Source of the DNA: Flavobacteriaceae bacterium PS02337
GTDB lineage: Bacteria > Bacteroidota > Bacteroidia > Flavobacteriales > Flavobacteriaceae
NCBI GenBank assembly: GCA_029959285.1
Contig: JASCOE010000011.1
Coordinates: 1-64,000, forward strand
Length of the DNA: 64,000 nucleotides
Reading direction: 5' to 3'
In this document: one piece after another, positions 43,963 through 54,355 of the stretch
How positions within the stretch are numbered: position 1 is the first letter of the stretch
Layout of the letters: every line of letters starts with the position of its first letter
Made by a program: the position numbers and the translations under genes
The notes under the pieces: generated by a model
The model's input: the letters and a program-made list of their open reading frames with translations, nothing else
Database searches by the model: none
Told to the model about the DNA's origin: nothing

Positions 43963-46900
43963 ATGCAGTACATTAGAAGCTACTTTTTAAGTTTTATCTT
44001 ATTTCTTTTTATTCCTTTTGGCTCGAAGGCGCAGGAATCTGATTTGTATTTTGATCATATCAATTACGATACGAGTTTTTCGCAAAGTATGATTTCGAGT
44101 ATTCATCAGACTCAAAAAGGATTTATTTGGATTGGAACTGCAAACGGATTAATTAGTTATGATGGTTATGATTTCTTGCGATATGTATATAATAAAGACA
44201 TTCTCAACAGCATTAGTAATAATCATGTGAATGTGATTTTGGAAGATCGCGAAAGACAAATCTGGATTGGAACCAATAACGGATTAAACCTTTTCAACAA
44301 AAACGAAAGAAGTTTTTTACGAATTGATGTTCAGAAAATAAAAGGCGGACGAAACTATATTTCATCCATAATTCAAGACGATCAAAACAGAATCTGGATT
44401 GGAACTTTTGGCGGAATCAAAAAACTAAACAAACAGAAATTTTTATTAGAAGAAATCTCAAACGATCACAATTCGCCTTTCAGAAAAAGCAGGGTTTTGT
44501 CTTTGTTTTATGATAAAAATTACGGCATTTTGGTCGGAACTTCTAAAGGTTTAGAATGTTTTGATCCTAAAAATGGTTCAAAAAAAGCCTTGCCAAAAGC
44601 GCTTACCGAAAACGAAGCTTTATTGAAATCGAAAGTATGGAAAGTCATCAAAGAAAAAAATGGAGATTTATGGTTTGCAACCGAAGCAAATGGTGTTTTT
44701 AGTTTTGATGTCGACAAAAATACCGTAACCAATTTTGTGCTTAATACCAGTAATAGAAACAGTTTATCTTCAAATTGGGTAAATGATATTGTTACGGTCG
44801 ATGCCAATACGATTTGGTTTGCCACAAAAAATGGTTTGTGTGTTTACAAAAAAGACAGAAATGAATTTAGTAAGTACGGACATAATCCGCAGCAGAATTA
44901 TAGTCTTTCAGATGATGATGTAAAATGCTTTTTGAAAGACCGCCACAACGATATTTGGATCGGAACAAATGGAGGCGGAGTCAATTTCTTTCAAAAAACA
45001 AATACCAATTTTGTTAATGTAAGAGAAGTTGTTCGACCAAATTTCGGATTAAATAACGCAACAGTAAACGCCGTTTCAAGGGAAAATGACGGTTCAGTTT
45101 GGGTTGGAACAAATGGTGGCGGCTTGAGTTATCTGGATTTTAAAAATAATAAAAGCGCTTCGTATTTTGTTCAAGGTTACGATTCTGATAAAAGCGTAAA
45201 TATGATAACAGCGCTGGTGAATCAGAATGAGCAGAATTTGTTTTGCGGGACTTTCAACGGATTATTCAAATTCAATAAAAGCAGCAAATCGTTTCAATTT
45301 ATCTCGCTTTCGCGAAAGGATTCTAAAGAAAGAGAACGACCTATTACGTCTTTATTAATGGATAATGAAGATTTATGGGTTGGAACAAACGGAAACGGAT
45401 TAAAAAAAGTAATGCCCGACGGAACAGTTGAAATTTACATGGCAGACGGTTCTTCCAATTCGCTAAGTGATAATTTTATCACCGATATCGTCAACAGAAA
45501 AGATGGACTTTGGATTGCGACACAATACGGTCTGAATTATTTCGATAAAAAACTAAAACAAGTTACAAGGGTTTTTAAAGCGGGGCCAAAAAGCGGTTTG
45601 TCAAACAATAGTTTAACGGTCATGTTTACCGATTCTAAAAACAGATTTTGGGTTGGTGCCGAGAGCGGCGGAGTGAATCTTTTTGATGAAAACAAAGGGC
45701 GTTTTTTCGAAATCAACCGATCAATGGGTTTTACAGATGAAACCATCAAAAGTATTTCGGAAGATGCGCAAGGAAATATTTGGATTAGCGATAATAATTT
45801 GCTTTATAAAATCAAAACCAAAAATGTAAAATCAGTTTTTAATATTAAGGATTTTGAAATCACTTCTTTTTCTTCAAAAGATGGCTTGAAAGTCAAACAA
45901 TTCTCAAATAATTGCAGTTCAAATTTAAATGCAAAAGAACTTGTTTTTGGCTGTTCAAACGGTTTAATAGTTTTCAATCCTTCAAAATTGATTAAAACAG
46001 AAGACAAATCGCCAATTGTTTTGACTAAACTGATTGTTAATAATGAAGAAATTAGACCAGGAAACAAAGAGGTTTCATTAGAAAAAAGAATCAGCGAAAC
46101 TTCAGAAATCACTTTAAAACACGATCAAGGTTATATTGGTTTAGAATTTAGTGCGATGAATTTTATTTCGCCAGAAAAAAATGAATATGCGTACAAACTA
46201 GAGAGTTCATTCAATAAAGACGAATGGCATGTGATTGGTTCGCAACATTATATCAATTTAACCAATTTGAATTCGGGAACGTATACGCTAAAAATCAAAA
46301 CTTCAAATGGAGGTGGAGAATGGAATCCGACCATTAAAACTTTAAAAATTATCATGCTGCCGCCGTGGTGGAAAACTTGGTGGGCGTATTTGTTTTATTT
46401 GGCTTTATTGGCTGGTGCTTCTGTTTTATTGTTCCGTTTTTTTAGAAATAGAGAATTATTAAAACAAGCCTATTATTTGGAACAGGTAGAAAAAGAAAGA
46501 CAGGAAGAATTGTATAAAATGAAACTGGATTTCTTTACCAATGTTTCGCACGAAATCAGAACGCCACTGACTTTAATCAGCGGACCGGTTGAAGAACTTT
46601 TAAACAGCGCCGAAAAAAACTCAAATCTTGAACACAAATTAAAAACCATAAAAAGTAATTCTGATAGATTGTTGAAATTGGTTAATGAATTAATGGATTT
46701 TAGAAAAGCAGAAAAAGGAAGCATGAAAATCTATTGCGAACAGCAGGATATTGTCTCTTTCTGTTTTGATATTTACGAATCGTTCCGTGGAATTGCCGTT
46801 GAGAAAAAAATCGATTACAAATTTGTGCTGAATATCAATACGGCTTTGATTTACTTCGATAAAAATCAGATGGAAAAAGTGATTTATAATCTGCTTTCGA

Positions 46901-48087
46901 ATGCTTTTAAATTTACAAGCAAAGGCGGTAAAATTACTTTGGCGGTGGAACAAAAAGACAATTCAGATTGTATCGAAATTAAAGTCAAAGACAACGGAAT
47001 CGGGATTCCAGATAATCGTAAAAAGAAGATTTTTAAAAACTTTTTCCAGTTGGATGATCGCGGAAGCGCCAATTTAGGAAGCGGAATAGGTTTGGCTTTG
47101 AGCAAAAGTATTGTAGAATTGCATCATGGAGAAATAAAAGTGCAGACGGAAGAAGATCCGAACTTTAATACCATTTTTACCATCAAATTAAAGAAAGGAA
47201 AAGAGCATTTTAAAAAATCTCAAATTGTCGAAAATGCGATTTCTATTAATGAAAATGCCAACCCGATTTCTGATGTAAAAACAGAAATTGACATTTATGA
47301 GCCAGAATATTTAGAAGACCACGGCGATAAAAAGACTATTTTGGTTATCGATGATAATGAAGAAGTTTTGTCTTTTGTTTTTGATGTGCTTCATGCAGAT
47401 TATCGAGTTTTGAAATTTACCGACGGCTTAAATGCTTTGGAATATATGGATACTGAAATTCCAGATTTGATTGTCAGCGATGTGATGATGCCCGAAATGG
47501 ATGGTTTTGAATTGTGTAAAATTTTGAAAACAAGTTTGAACACTAATCATATTCCAGTTGTTTTATTGACAGCGAAATCGTCTACTTTAAATAGAATTGA
47601 AGGACTTTCTACAGGAGCAGATTCTTATATTTCGAAACCATTCAGTATTGAAGAATTAAAACTGACGATTGCGAATCTTTTATCTGCTAAAGAAATCATG
47701 CGTCAGAAGTACGGCGAAGGTTTCATCGCGGCGGTTGAAGAAGAAAACATAAACACACCCGAAGGAATCTTTCTAAAAAAACTAACTCAGATTATCGAAA
47801 ACAATCTCGATAATACCGATTTTGATGTAAACGATTTGGTTAACGAAATCGGAATGAGTAGAACCGTACTTTATAAAAAAGTCCAAACTTTGACTAATCA
47901 TTCAGTTGCTGGTTTCATTAAAAACATGCGATTAAAGAAAGCCGCCAGTCTTTTAGCCAATACTAGTTATTCAGTTTCAGAAATAACGTATATGGTTGGT
48001 TTTAATGATCGAAAACATTTTAGCAAAGAGTTTAAGAAATTCTACAATCTTTCTCCGAGCGATTATAAAAGTTCTCAAGTGAATTAA
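43963..48087 (+). CDS. Hybrid two-component regulator (HTCS) of a xylan locus
   Basis: This is a 1374-residue single-chain sensor and regulator. It has a signal peptide (to about 24), about 14 Reg_prop propeller repeats forming the periplasmic sugar sensor (IWIGTNNGLNLF, VWVGTNGGGL), a Y_Y_Y domain (about 715-795) and a membrane helix (~800-820). The cytoplasmic part has a HisKA domain with H863 (NVSHEIRTPLT), an ATPase domain (NLLSNAFKFTSKGG, GSGIGLALSKS), a receiver with D1173 (LIVSDVMMPEMDG) and an AraC output domain (about 1270-1370). Placed directly upstream of the susCD-xylanase genes, it most likely activates them when xylo-oligosaccharides bind. Confidence 0.95.
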   Translation: MQYIRSYFLSFILFLFIPFGSKAQESDLYFDHINYDTSFSQSMISSIHQTQKGFIWIGTANGLISYDGYDFLRYVYNKDILNSISNNHVNVILEDRERQIWIGTNNGLNLFNKNERSFLRIDVQKIKGGRNYISSIIQDDQNRIWIGTFGGIKKLNKQKFLLEEISNDHNSPFRKSRVLSLFYDKNYGILVGTSKGLECFDPKNGSKKALPKALTENEALLKSKVWKVIKEKNGDLWFATEANGVFSFDVDKNTVTNFVLNTSNRNSLSSNWVNDIVTVDANTIWFATKNGLCVYKKDRNEFSKYGHNPQQNYSLSDDDVKCFLKDRHNDIWIGTNGGGVNFFQKTNTNFVNVREVVRPNFGLNNATVNAVSRENDGSVWVGTNGGGLSYLDFKNNKSASYFVQGYDSDKSVNMITALVNQNEQNLFCGTFNGLFKFNKSSKSFQFISLSRKDSKERERPITSLLMDNEDLWVGTNGNGLKKVMPDGTVEIYMADGSSNSLSDNFITDIVNRKDGLWIATQYGLNYFDKKLKQVTRVFKAGPKSGLSNNSLTVMFTDSKNRFWVGAESGGVNLFDENKGRFFEINRSMGFTDETIKSISEDAQGNIWISDNNLLYKIKTKNVKSVFNIKDFEITSFSSKDGLKVKQFSNNCSSNLNAKELVFGCSNGLIVFNPSKLIKTEDKSPIVLTKLIVNNEEIRPGNKEVSLEKRISETSEITLKHDQGYIGLEFSAMNFISPEKNEYAYKLESSFNKDEWHVIGSQHYINLTNLNSGTYTLKIKTSNGGGEWNPTIKTLKIIMLPPWWKTWWAYLFYLALLAGASVLLFRFFRNRELLKQAYYLEQVEKERQEELYKMKLDFFTNVSHEIRTPLTLISGPVEELLNSAEKNSNLEHKLKTIKSNSDRLLKLVNELMDFRKAEKGSMKIYCEQQDIVSFCFDIYESFRGIAVEKKIDYKFVLNINTALIYFDKNQMEKVIYNLLSNAFKFTSKGGKITLAVEQKDNSDCIEIKVKDNGIGIPDNRKKKIFKNFFQLDDRGSANLGSGIGLALSKSIVELHHGEIKVQTEEDPNFNTIFTIKLKKGKEHFKKSQIVENAISINENANPISDVKTEIDIYEPEYLEDHGDKKTILVIDDNEEVLSFVFDVLHADYRVLKFTDGLNALEYMDTEIPDLIVSDVMMPEMDGFELCKILKTSLNTNHIPVVLLTAKSSTLNRIEGLSTGADSYISKPFSIEELKLTIANLLSAKEIMRQKYGEGFIAAVEEENINTPEGIFLKKLTQIIENNLDNTDFDVNDLVNEIGMSRTVLYKKVQTLTNHSVAGFIKNMRLKKAASLLANTSYSVSEITYMVGFNDRKHFSKEFKKFYNLSPSDYKSSQVN

Positions 48088-48100
48088 CTTTTAGATTATT

Positions 48101-48194
48101 TAACCGCAAGGTTCGCAAAGATTTTCGCAAAGTCCGCAAGGTTGAGTAAAACTTTGCGGACTTTGCGTTTCTTTCTTTGTGTCTTCGCGGTTAA
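48101..48194. repeat. Intergenic inverted repeat, AACCGCAAAG family (copy 2)
   Basis: TAACCGCAAGGTTCGCAAAG at the left end is mirrored by CTTTGCGTTTCTTT and CTTCGCGGTTA at the right, with inner CGCAAAG/CTTTGCG arms. It lies 13 bases past the HTCS stop and may terminate transcription before susC. Confidence 0.75.
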
Positions 48195-48290
48195 ATACAT
48201 CATCTTTATAAAAATTAACTGTCTTGCTAAAAATTAAGTTTTTTATTACGAATACCGTTTTTTAAGCCTTTAAATAATATAAAATCCTCA

Positions 48291-48331
48291 AAGAAAGACA
48301 TTGACACCCCTAAAAACGAATAACACCCTCC
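48291..48331 (+). promoter_or_regulatory. Candidate HTCS operator upstream of susC (box B)
   Basis: AAGAAAGACATTGACACCCCT, an A-rich spacer and ACCCTCC closely match the block upstream of the HTCS gene. CCCT half-sites begin at 48308 and 48326. CACTTTTGCA, a possible -7 box, follows at 48355. The rest of the 321-base gap 48088-48408 holds the repeat at 48101-48194 and no coding sequence. Confidence 0.6.
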
Positions 48332-48408
48332 CTTGCAGGCGCCTTTAATTAAGCACTTTTGCAATGTAATCACACGATTTATTAATTAACTAACCAAACC
48401 AATTTACA

Positions 48409-51400
48409 ATGAAAAACAACAAACCCGAAAAGATGCTTTTTCTTGGTGGAAATTATCTAAAACTAGTTTTGATGCTGTTGATGTGCATATTGTCCACGAA
48501 TATGCAAGCGCAGGAAAATACCGTAACTGGAAAAGTAGTAGATAATAAAGGACTGCCTTTGCCAGGCGTAAATGTCCACGTAAAAGGAAGCACAAAAGGA
48601 ACCCAAACCGATTTTGACGGTAACTTCAGTATTAATACGGCTCCAAAAAGCATATTAGTTTTTTCTTTTATCGGAATGGATGAAACTACTGTTGATGTAG
48701 AAAATAAAAAAAATCTAAAAGTAGTTTTAAAAGAAAGTTCACAAGCGCTGGATGAAATTATAGTTGTTGGTTACGGCACCAAAAAGAAAAGTGACGTAAT
48801 CAGTTCTGTGGCTTCTGTAAAACCAGGCGATTTGACAAAAGTGGCAACTTCAGATGTTGGAGAAATGTTGAGAGGAAAAGCTGCCGGAGTTCAGGTAAGT
48901 TTAGCCGATGGCGGACCAGGAAGTTCTTCTTCAATTCAAATTAGAGGAAAAAAATCGATTAATGGAAGTAACGAGCCAATCGTAATTGCGGACGGAATTG
49001 TTATCGGAAGTATTAATGATATTAATGCGAATGATATTGCTTCTTTGGAAATTCTAAAAGATGCCGCTGCACAATCTATTTATGGAGCAAGAGCATCGAA
49101 TGGAGTTATTTTGATTACTACGAAAAGAGGAAAAACAGGAAAAGCAAAAATCTCTTATAATGGTTTTTCTGGAGTTCAAACTGTAAACAGAAATTTTGAT
49201 GTTTATAGCGGTGAAGAATTTGCACAACTAAAAAGAGAAGCGTACAGAACAAGTAACAATGGCGTTTATAGACCAGATAATCAAGTTTTCACGCCGTTAG
49301 AATTAGAATCGGTTCAGTCTGGAAAATACATTGATTGGGAAAAATTGGTTTTAAGAACTGGAGTAACCAACAACCATAGTTTGAGCATTTCGTCTGGGAC
49401 AGATAAAACTAGCATATTTTCTAGTATCAACTACATTAATACTACGGGAGTAGTTCCAAATTCGGACTATGACAAAGTAGCGATGAGAGTAAATGTGGAT
49501 CAAAGAGTTACAGATTGGTTAAAAATCGGAATGAATGTTTCACTTCAGTTTTCTGAATCGAATCGCCCTAATGTGGGGAATATTTTAAACAATGCCATTA
49601 ATACTTCGCCGTTAGGACAAGTTTATAATCTAGATGGTTCTTTCCGTTATCTGCCAGGAGGAATTCAAGAAACTCCAAATCCGCTTATAGATATTTACGA
49701 AACCACTACAAACGAGTTGAACCGCAACGATATCATGAACGTATTTGTTGATATTAATCTTGCAAAAGGTTTTACTTATAAATTAAATGCCAGCCGAAGA
49801 TCTTGGAATTACAAAGCAATGAGTTTTAATAGTTCAAAATCGCTTTCTGGAATTGCCAATTCAGGACAAGGAAGCGGTTATATCGAGTTTAAAGATAATG
49901 TAGAATATCAATTGAGTAATATTTTGCATTACAACTTGAATTTAGCCGAAAAAAATCATTTTAACGTAACTGGAGTTTACGAGATTACCTCATCAGAATA
50001 CAATGATTTTAGAAACTCATCAAGCAGAATTCCGAGTGATATTTTAGGAATTTATGGTTTAGAAAGTGCGTTCTTAAATACGCCATTAATTGGAGGAAAC
50101 GAAAGATCACTTATTTCTTTCGCAGGAAAATTAGAATATGATTTTGATAACAAATATTATTTTACCGTTTCAGGAAGAGCCGACGGTTCTTCAGTATTTG
50201 GAGCAAATAATAAATGGGGATTTTTTCCAGCTGTAAATGCGGCGTGGAATGTTTCTAACGAAGAATTCATGAAAGAACATGTTCCAGTTTTGAGCAATTT
50301 AAAACTAAGAGCAAGTTATGGTAAAGTCGGAAACCAGCCTAAAGATCCCTATCAAAGTATGGCAACTGCTACACAAAGAGATTATATTATTAATGGTGTA
50401 AAAGTTTCTGGTTATGTTCCCGGAAATCAATTGTCAAATCCAGATTTAAGATGGGAAACCTCAACGCAATTAAACCTTGCGGCAGATTTCGGTTTATTCA
50501 AAAATAGATTAAACGGTACGGTTGAGGTTTACAATACCGATACTTCAGATTTATTGATTTATGAAACGCTTAACGCGAATACAGGTTATACAACCAAACT
50601 TTCAAATATTGGAAAGGTAAATAATAAAGGTTTAGAAATTTCTTTGAATGGAGATGTCATCAAAAAGAAAGATTTTAGATTGAATCTTGGAGCAACATTC
50701 ACTAAAAACAAAAATAGCATAGTAAGTATCTACGGAAAAGATGCTGACGGAGATGGAAAAGAAGACAATTCTGTTGGAAATTTATGGTTTATCGGACAGC
50801 CGATTGATGTTTACTATCGCTACAAAGCGGTTGGAATTTATCAAGAAGGAGAAAATATTCCGCTTGTTACAGGAACAACTTTATATCCAGGAGACATAAA
50901 ATTGTATGATGCAGATCCATCAAATGGTGCCAATCCAAATCCGGATCAGGATAGAGTGATCACTTCCAAAATGCCGGATTGGTTTGGAACCTTCTCTGTA
51001 GCTTTAGAATACAAACAATTTGATTTCTCAGCAGATATTTATACAGTTCAAGGTGTAACCAGAGATAATTTATTTTTATACGATTATGTACGTGGAGGTT
51101 CTTTAAGAGGTGTAAAAAATGGTATCAAACAAGATTATTGGACACCTGAAAATCCTGGAGGAAATTGGCCAAGACCAAGAGACGGAAATGATCCGCCATA
51201 TATCAACACTTTAGGATTACAAGACGCTTCCTATATTCGTTTGCAGAACGTTTCTGTCGGATTTAAATTCCCAGAAAATACCCTTAAATCTTTAGGATTA
51301 ACCAATATGAGATTGTATGTAACGGGAAGTAATTTAGTAACCCTTACAGATTACCAATCATATAGTCCAGAAAAAGAAATTAGCGATTATCCTGAACCTG

Positions 51401-51435
51401 TTACTTGTGTTATAGGCTTACAAGTAGGTTTTTAA
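48409..51435 (+). CDS. SusC/RagA-type TonB-dependent transporter of the xylan locus
   Basis: This is a 1008-residue outer-membrane importer. It has a long signal peptide (to AQ at about 35), a carboxypeptidase-regulatory-like domain (about 38-110, VTGKVVDNKGLPLPGVNVHVKG), a plug (about 115-230: IIVVGYGTKKKSDVISSVAS, MLRGKAAGVQVSLADGG, GARASNGVILITTKRG) and a barrel. The genetic order with HTCS, SusD, GH10 and GH2 points to xylo-oligosaccharides or glucuronoxylan fragments as substrate. Confidence 0.95.
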   Translation: MKNNKPEKMLFLGGNYLKLVLMLLMCILSTNMQAQENTVTGKVVDNKGLPLPGVNVHVKGSTKGTQTDFDGNFSINTAPKSILVFSFIGMDETTVDVENKKNLKVVLKESSQALDEIIVVGYGTKKKSDVISSVASVKPGDLTKVATSDVGEMLRGKAAGVQVSLADGGPGSSSSIQIRGKKSINGSNEPIVIADGIVIGSINDINANDIASLEILKDAAAQSIYGARASNGVILITTKRGKTGKAKISYNGFSGVQTVNRNFDVYSGEEFAQLKREAYRTSNNGVYRPDNQVFTPLELESVQSGKYIDWEKLVLRTGVTNNHSLSISSGTDKTSIFSSINYINTTGVVPNSDYDKVAMRVNVDQRVTDWLKIGMNVSLQFSESNRPNVGNILNNAINTSPLGQVYNLDGSFRYLPGGIQETPNPLIDIYETTTNELNRNDIMNVFVDINLAKGFTYKLNASRRSWNYKAMSFNSSKSLSGIANSGQGSGYIEFKDNVEYQLSNILHYNLNLAEKNHFNVTGVYEITSSEYNDFRNSSSRIPSDILGIYGLESAFLNTPLIGGNERSLISFAGKLEYDFDNKYYFTVSGRADGSSVFGANNKWGFFPAVNAAWNVSNEEFMKEHVPVLSNLKLRASYGKVGNQPKDPYQSMATATQRDYIINGVKVSGYVPGNQLSNPDLRWETSTQLNLAADFGLFKNRLNGTVEVYNTDTSDLLIYETLNANTGYTTKLSNIGKVNNKGLEISLNGDVIKKKDFRLNLGATFTKNKNSIVSIYGKDADGDGKEDNSVGNLWFIGQPIDVYYRYKAVGIYQEGENIPLVTGTTLYPGDIKLYDADPSNGANPNPDQDRVITSKMPDWFGTFSVALEYKQFDFSADIYTVQGVTRDNLFLYDYVRGGSLRGVKNGIKQDYWTPENPGGNWPRPRDGNDPPYINTLGLQDASYIRLQNVSVGFKFPENTLKSLGLTNMRLYVTGSNLVTLTDYQSYSPEKEISDYPEPVTCVIGLQVGF

Positions 51436-51479
51436 TAACACAGTTTAAGACATTCAATAAAATAAAAAATAACAACATC

Positions 51480-53069
51480 ATGAAAAATATAAATTTTCTA
51501 TTTGTTTTGATTTTCGGACTTTCTTTAGGACTTACTTCGTGCGAAGATTTTCTAGAAGAAACGGTAAAAGATCAAGTTTCTGTAGATTATGTCTACAGTT
51601 CTCCAGCAGGTTTAGAAGTTGGAGTTAATGCACTTTACAATCAGATGCGTTTTTACAATTTGCCATCTGGAGATAACAACGATTTGTGGGCAAATGTATT
51701 CTTTATGGTGGCAACCGATTTAGGATTGCACAGAACTTGGAATACGCCTTACGGAACAGGTCATAATCCGCAATCTTTTACAGGTTCAAAATGGATTCAA
51801 GGCTATAAAATTATCGACAGATGTTCGGCAATTATTACCTCAGCAAGATCAATTCAGATGGATGAAGCGGCGAAGAAAAGATTAGTTGCACAAGCTCGTG
51901 TAATTAGAGGCGAATTGTATTTGGATTTGAAACAAATGTATGGTGGAATTTTAATTGATACGATTCCGACAACTCCACAAAATATAAACGATCCTGTAGA
52001 ATATAAAGTAGCAAGTGATGCAGATGTGTACAAATTAATTGATGGGGATTTAGATTATGCGATTGCAAATCTTCCTTTCAAAGTAGATCCAGGACGTTAC
52101 GGTCAAGGTGTTGCAAGACACATTCGCGGAAAAAGCGCATTATGGCAACAAGATTGGGCTGGAGCAGCGGCACAATTTGATGCTATTATTAATGACGGAA
52201 CTCATGGTTTGGTAAATCTTATTGACGTTTGGGGACAAAATGGAAATCATAAAGAATCGCTTTTTACGTATCAAAAAGACTTTTTATTAGGTCCTGATGA
52301 TAATCTAGCTGGCGGTGGCGGTTCTTGGCTGAGCAGTGTTTTTACACATAGAACTTACGAATTAAACACAAGCGAATTAATTCAAGATGTTGCTTACGGA
52401 GGTCAAGCTTTAGGATGGTTTTATCCAAATAATTACTTGAAATCACTTTACGATCAGACTAACGACTTGAGATTCAAAACGTATTATTATTCAGATAATT
52501 ATCAAGATTACAAAATCAATGTTGCTGGAAATCCAAAATTTGGACAACCGATTACAAATCCGGCAATTGCAGCTCCTAACGGAAATTACAGAGCTTGGCA
52601 TTGGAGTTTAAAAAAATATCACGATACAGAAAAACTGCCAATGACATCTAACAGTTATAAAGATTATATGTATTACAGGTTGACTGAGACATATTTATTG
52701 GCTTCTGAAGCGTATCATAATTTAGGTAATGATACTAAAGCGTTGGCTTATTTGAACAAAGTCAGAAGAAGAGGTTACACAGGAAATCCTGAAAGTGCGG
52801 TAACGACTTACGATTTGACGGCTTGGACTTTAAATAATTATTTAGACGAATCGGCAAGAGAATTAGCCTTCGAAAATAACAGATGGTTTTTATTGAAAAG
52901 ATTGGGACTTCTGGTAGAAAGACAGAATTTGTATTTCCGTTCAAGTCCATCTGGAACTATTTCTGGTGAAGTACAATTAAAAATGACTCCTGTAATGGTA
53001 AACATGCCAATTCCGCAATCGCAAATCGATTTGATGGGAAAACCTGCAGGATTTAACGTTGGTTATTAA
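51480..53069 (+). CDS. SusD/RagB-type glycan-binding lipoprotein of the xylan locus
   Basis: This is a 529-residue lipoprotein from the ATG at 51480 (MKNINFLFVLIFGLSLGLTS, lipobox Cys21). An upstream ATG at 51405 lies inside susC and is rejected. SusD hallmarks include RVIRGELYLDLKQMYGGILIDTIP, YYRLTETYLLASEAYHNLG, LAYLNKVRRRGY and ESARELAFENNRWFLLKRLG. It pairs with the preceding SusC. Confidence 0.93.
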   Translation: MKNINFLFVLIFGLSLGLTSCEDFLEETVKDQVSVDYVYSSPAGLEVGVNALYNQMRFYNLPSGDNNDLWANVFFMVATDLGLHRTWNTPYGTGHNPQSFTGSKWIQGYKIIDRCSAIITSARSIQMDEAAKKRLVAQARVIRGELYLDLKQMYGGILIDTIPTTPQNINDPVEYKVASDADVYKLIDGDLDYAIANLPFKVDPGRYGQGVARHIRGKSALWQQDWAGAAAQFDAIINDGTHGLVNLIDVWGQNGNHKESLFTYQKDFLLGPDDNLAGGGGSWLSSVFTHRTYELNTSELIQDVAYGGQALGWFYPNNYLKSLYDQTNDLRFKTYYYSDNYQDYKINVAGNPKFGQPITNPAIAAPNGNYRAWHWSLKKYHDTEKLPMTSNSYKDYMYYRLTETYLLASEAYHNLGNDTKALAYLNKVRRRGYTGNPESAVTTYDLTAWTLNNYLDESARELAFENNRWFLLKRLGLLVERQNLYFRSSPSGTISGEVQLKMTPVMVNMPIPQSQIDLMGKPAGFNVGY

Positions 53070-53100
53070 TTAGTTTTTTAGAATACGTTTTTGTAACACT

Positions 53101-53136
53101 GATCTGGAAATCAATTTTGGTTTTGATTTCCAGATC
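53101..53136 (+). promoter_or_regulatory. Intercistronic hairpin between susD and the xylanase gene
   Basis: GATCTGGAAATCAA (53101-53114) pairs perfectly with TTGATTTCCAGATC (53123-53136), with an 8-base loop. No T run follows. It is therefore more likely an mRNA processing or stability element, or a weak terminator, that lowers enzyme expression relative to susCD. Confidence 0.5.
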
Positions 53137-53153
53137 TATTAAAAATTAACACG

Positions 53154-54245
53154 ATGATAAAACAATATATTTTAGGAGCATTAACGGCTTTGATGTTTGC
53201 TTCTTGCAGCAACGACGAAAAAGTGGTTTTTATAAATGCTGATGAAGGCGATACGGGAAATCCGAATCCGATTACGCAGACTTTAAAAGAAAAAGCAAAA
53301 TTTAAAATTGGTGCAGCTGTCAAAATGAAAGATTTGCAGAATGAAGCCAATTATAAAAATGCCGTTTTAAAACATTACAGTCAGATTACGGCAGAATTTG
53401 AAATGAAAATGGCGAGTATTTGGACTTCTTCAACGGCTTACAATTATACAGCAGCCGATTATTTAGTTGGTTTTGCTCAAGATAATAAACTAGAAGTTCA
53501 CGGACATACTTTGGTTTGGTACGATTCATTTCCAGAATGGTTTAAAAATGCCAAATACGATTCAATTGCTTTTGAATCGAAAGTCAAAGTTTACATTACC
53601 GATGTCGTAGGACGTTACAAAGGCAAAGTAAAAAGCTGGGATGTTGTGAATGAAGTTTTTGCCGATGGCGGAGCAATGCGAAATGAAACCGTAATCAATT
53701 CATTATTCAAAGATCCAATCGGATTTTATGGAAGATGTTTCCGTTATGCAAAAGCGGCAGATCCAGATGCAAAATTATTTTATAATGACTACAGCGTTGT
53801 GATCGATGGTGGAAAAAGAGCAGCAATCAAAAAAATGGTAGCGAGATTTAAAGCCAACGGAGTTCCAATTGATGGTTTAGGAGATCAGTTTCATTATGCA
53901 ACAGATACGAATAGACAAACTATGAAAACTGGTTTTACCGATATGGCTTCAACGGGATTATTAATTCATATTTCAGAATTAGATATTAAAGTGAATACAG
54001 GCAAATCAGATTCATATGTGTTTAATGATACCGAAGCACAAAAACAATCTGAAACGTACAAATACATTACCACAATGTACGAAGAATTGCCACAAACTCA
54101 AAAATTCGCCATTTCAACTTGGGGAGTAACAGATAAGTATACTTGGCTAACAAGCTTCTGGCATTCAAAAGAATATCCTTTGCTTTTAGATGCCGATTAT
54201 AATAAAAAACCAGCCTATCAGGGATTTTTAGATGGATTGAAGTAA
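53154..54245 (+). CDS. GH10 endo-1,4-beta-xylanase (lipoprotein)
   Basis: This 363-residue lipoprotein has lipobox Cys18 (LMFASC). The GH10 barrel spans about 45-360. HGHTLVWYDSFPEWF is the conserved strand-3 region, the acid/base is E167 in SWDVVNEVFADGG, the nucleophile is E275 in IHISELDIKV, and WGVTDKYTWL is the late conserved segment. It would cut xylan at the cell surface or in the periplasm to supply the SusCD pair. In the strand after QITAEFEMKM the usual Asn of the E-N-E-M-K motif is Phe, a mild oddity. Confidence 0.93.
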   Translation: MIKQYILGALTALMFASCSNDEKVVFINADEGDTGNPNPITQTLKEKAKFKIGAAVKMKDLQNEANYKNAVLKHYSQITAEFEMKMASIWTSSTAYNYTAADYLVGFAQDNKLEVHGHTLVWYDSFPEWFKNAKYDSIAFESKVKVYITDVVGRYKGKVKSWDVVNEVFADGGAMRNETVINSLFKDPIGFYGRCFRYAKAADPDAKLFYNDYSVVIDGGKRAAIKKMVARFKANGVPIDGLGDQFHYATDTNRQTMKTGFTDMASTGLLIHISELDIKVNTGKSDSYVFNDTEAQKQSETYKYITTMYEELPQTQKFAISTWGVTDKYTWLTSFWHSKEYPLLLDADYNKKPAYQGFLDGLK

Positions 54246-54254
54246 GAGAGTTAT

Positions 54255-54320
54255 AGAAGCAAGAGACAAGAAACAAGATTTTAGAAGAAGTCTTTCCTCT
54301 TGCTTCTTGTATCTTTCCTT
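54255..54320. repeat. AGAAGCAAGAG inverted repeat in the xylanase downstream gap
   Basis: AGAAGCAAGAG (54255-54265) and CTCTTGCTTCT (54297-54307) are exact inverse complements around a 31-base purine-rich loop (ACAAGAAACAAG). A run of A, not T, follows. The hairpin may limit transcription into the next gene. Confidence 0.55.
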
Positions 54321-54355
54321 TCTAAAAAAAAAAATTAACCAAAAACATTAAAATC

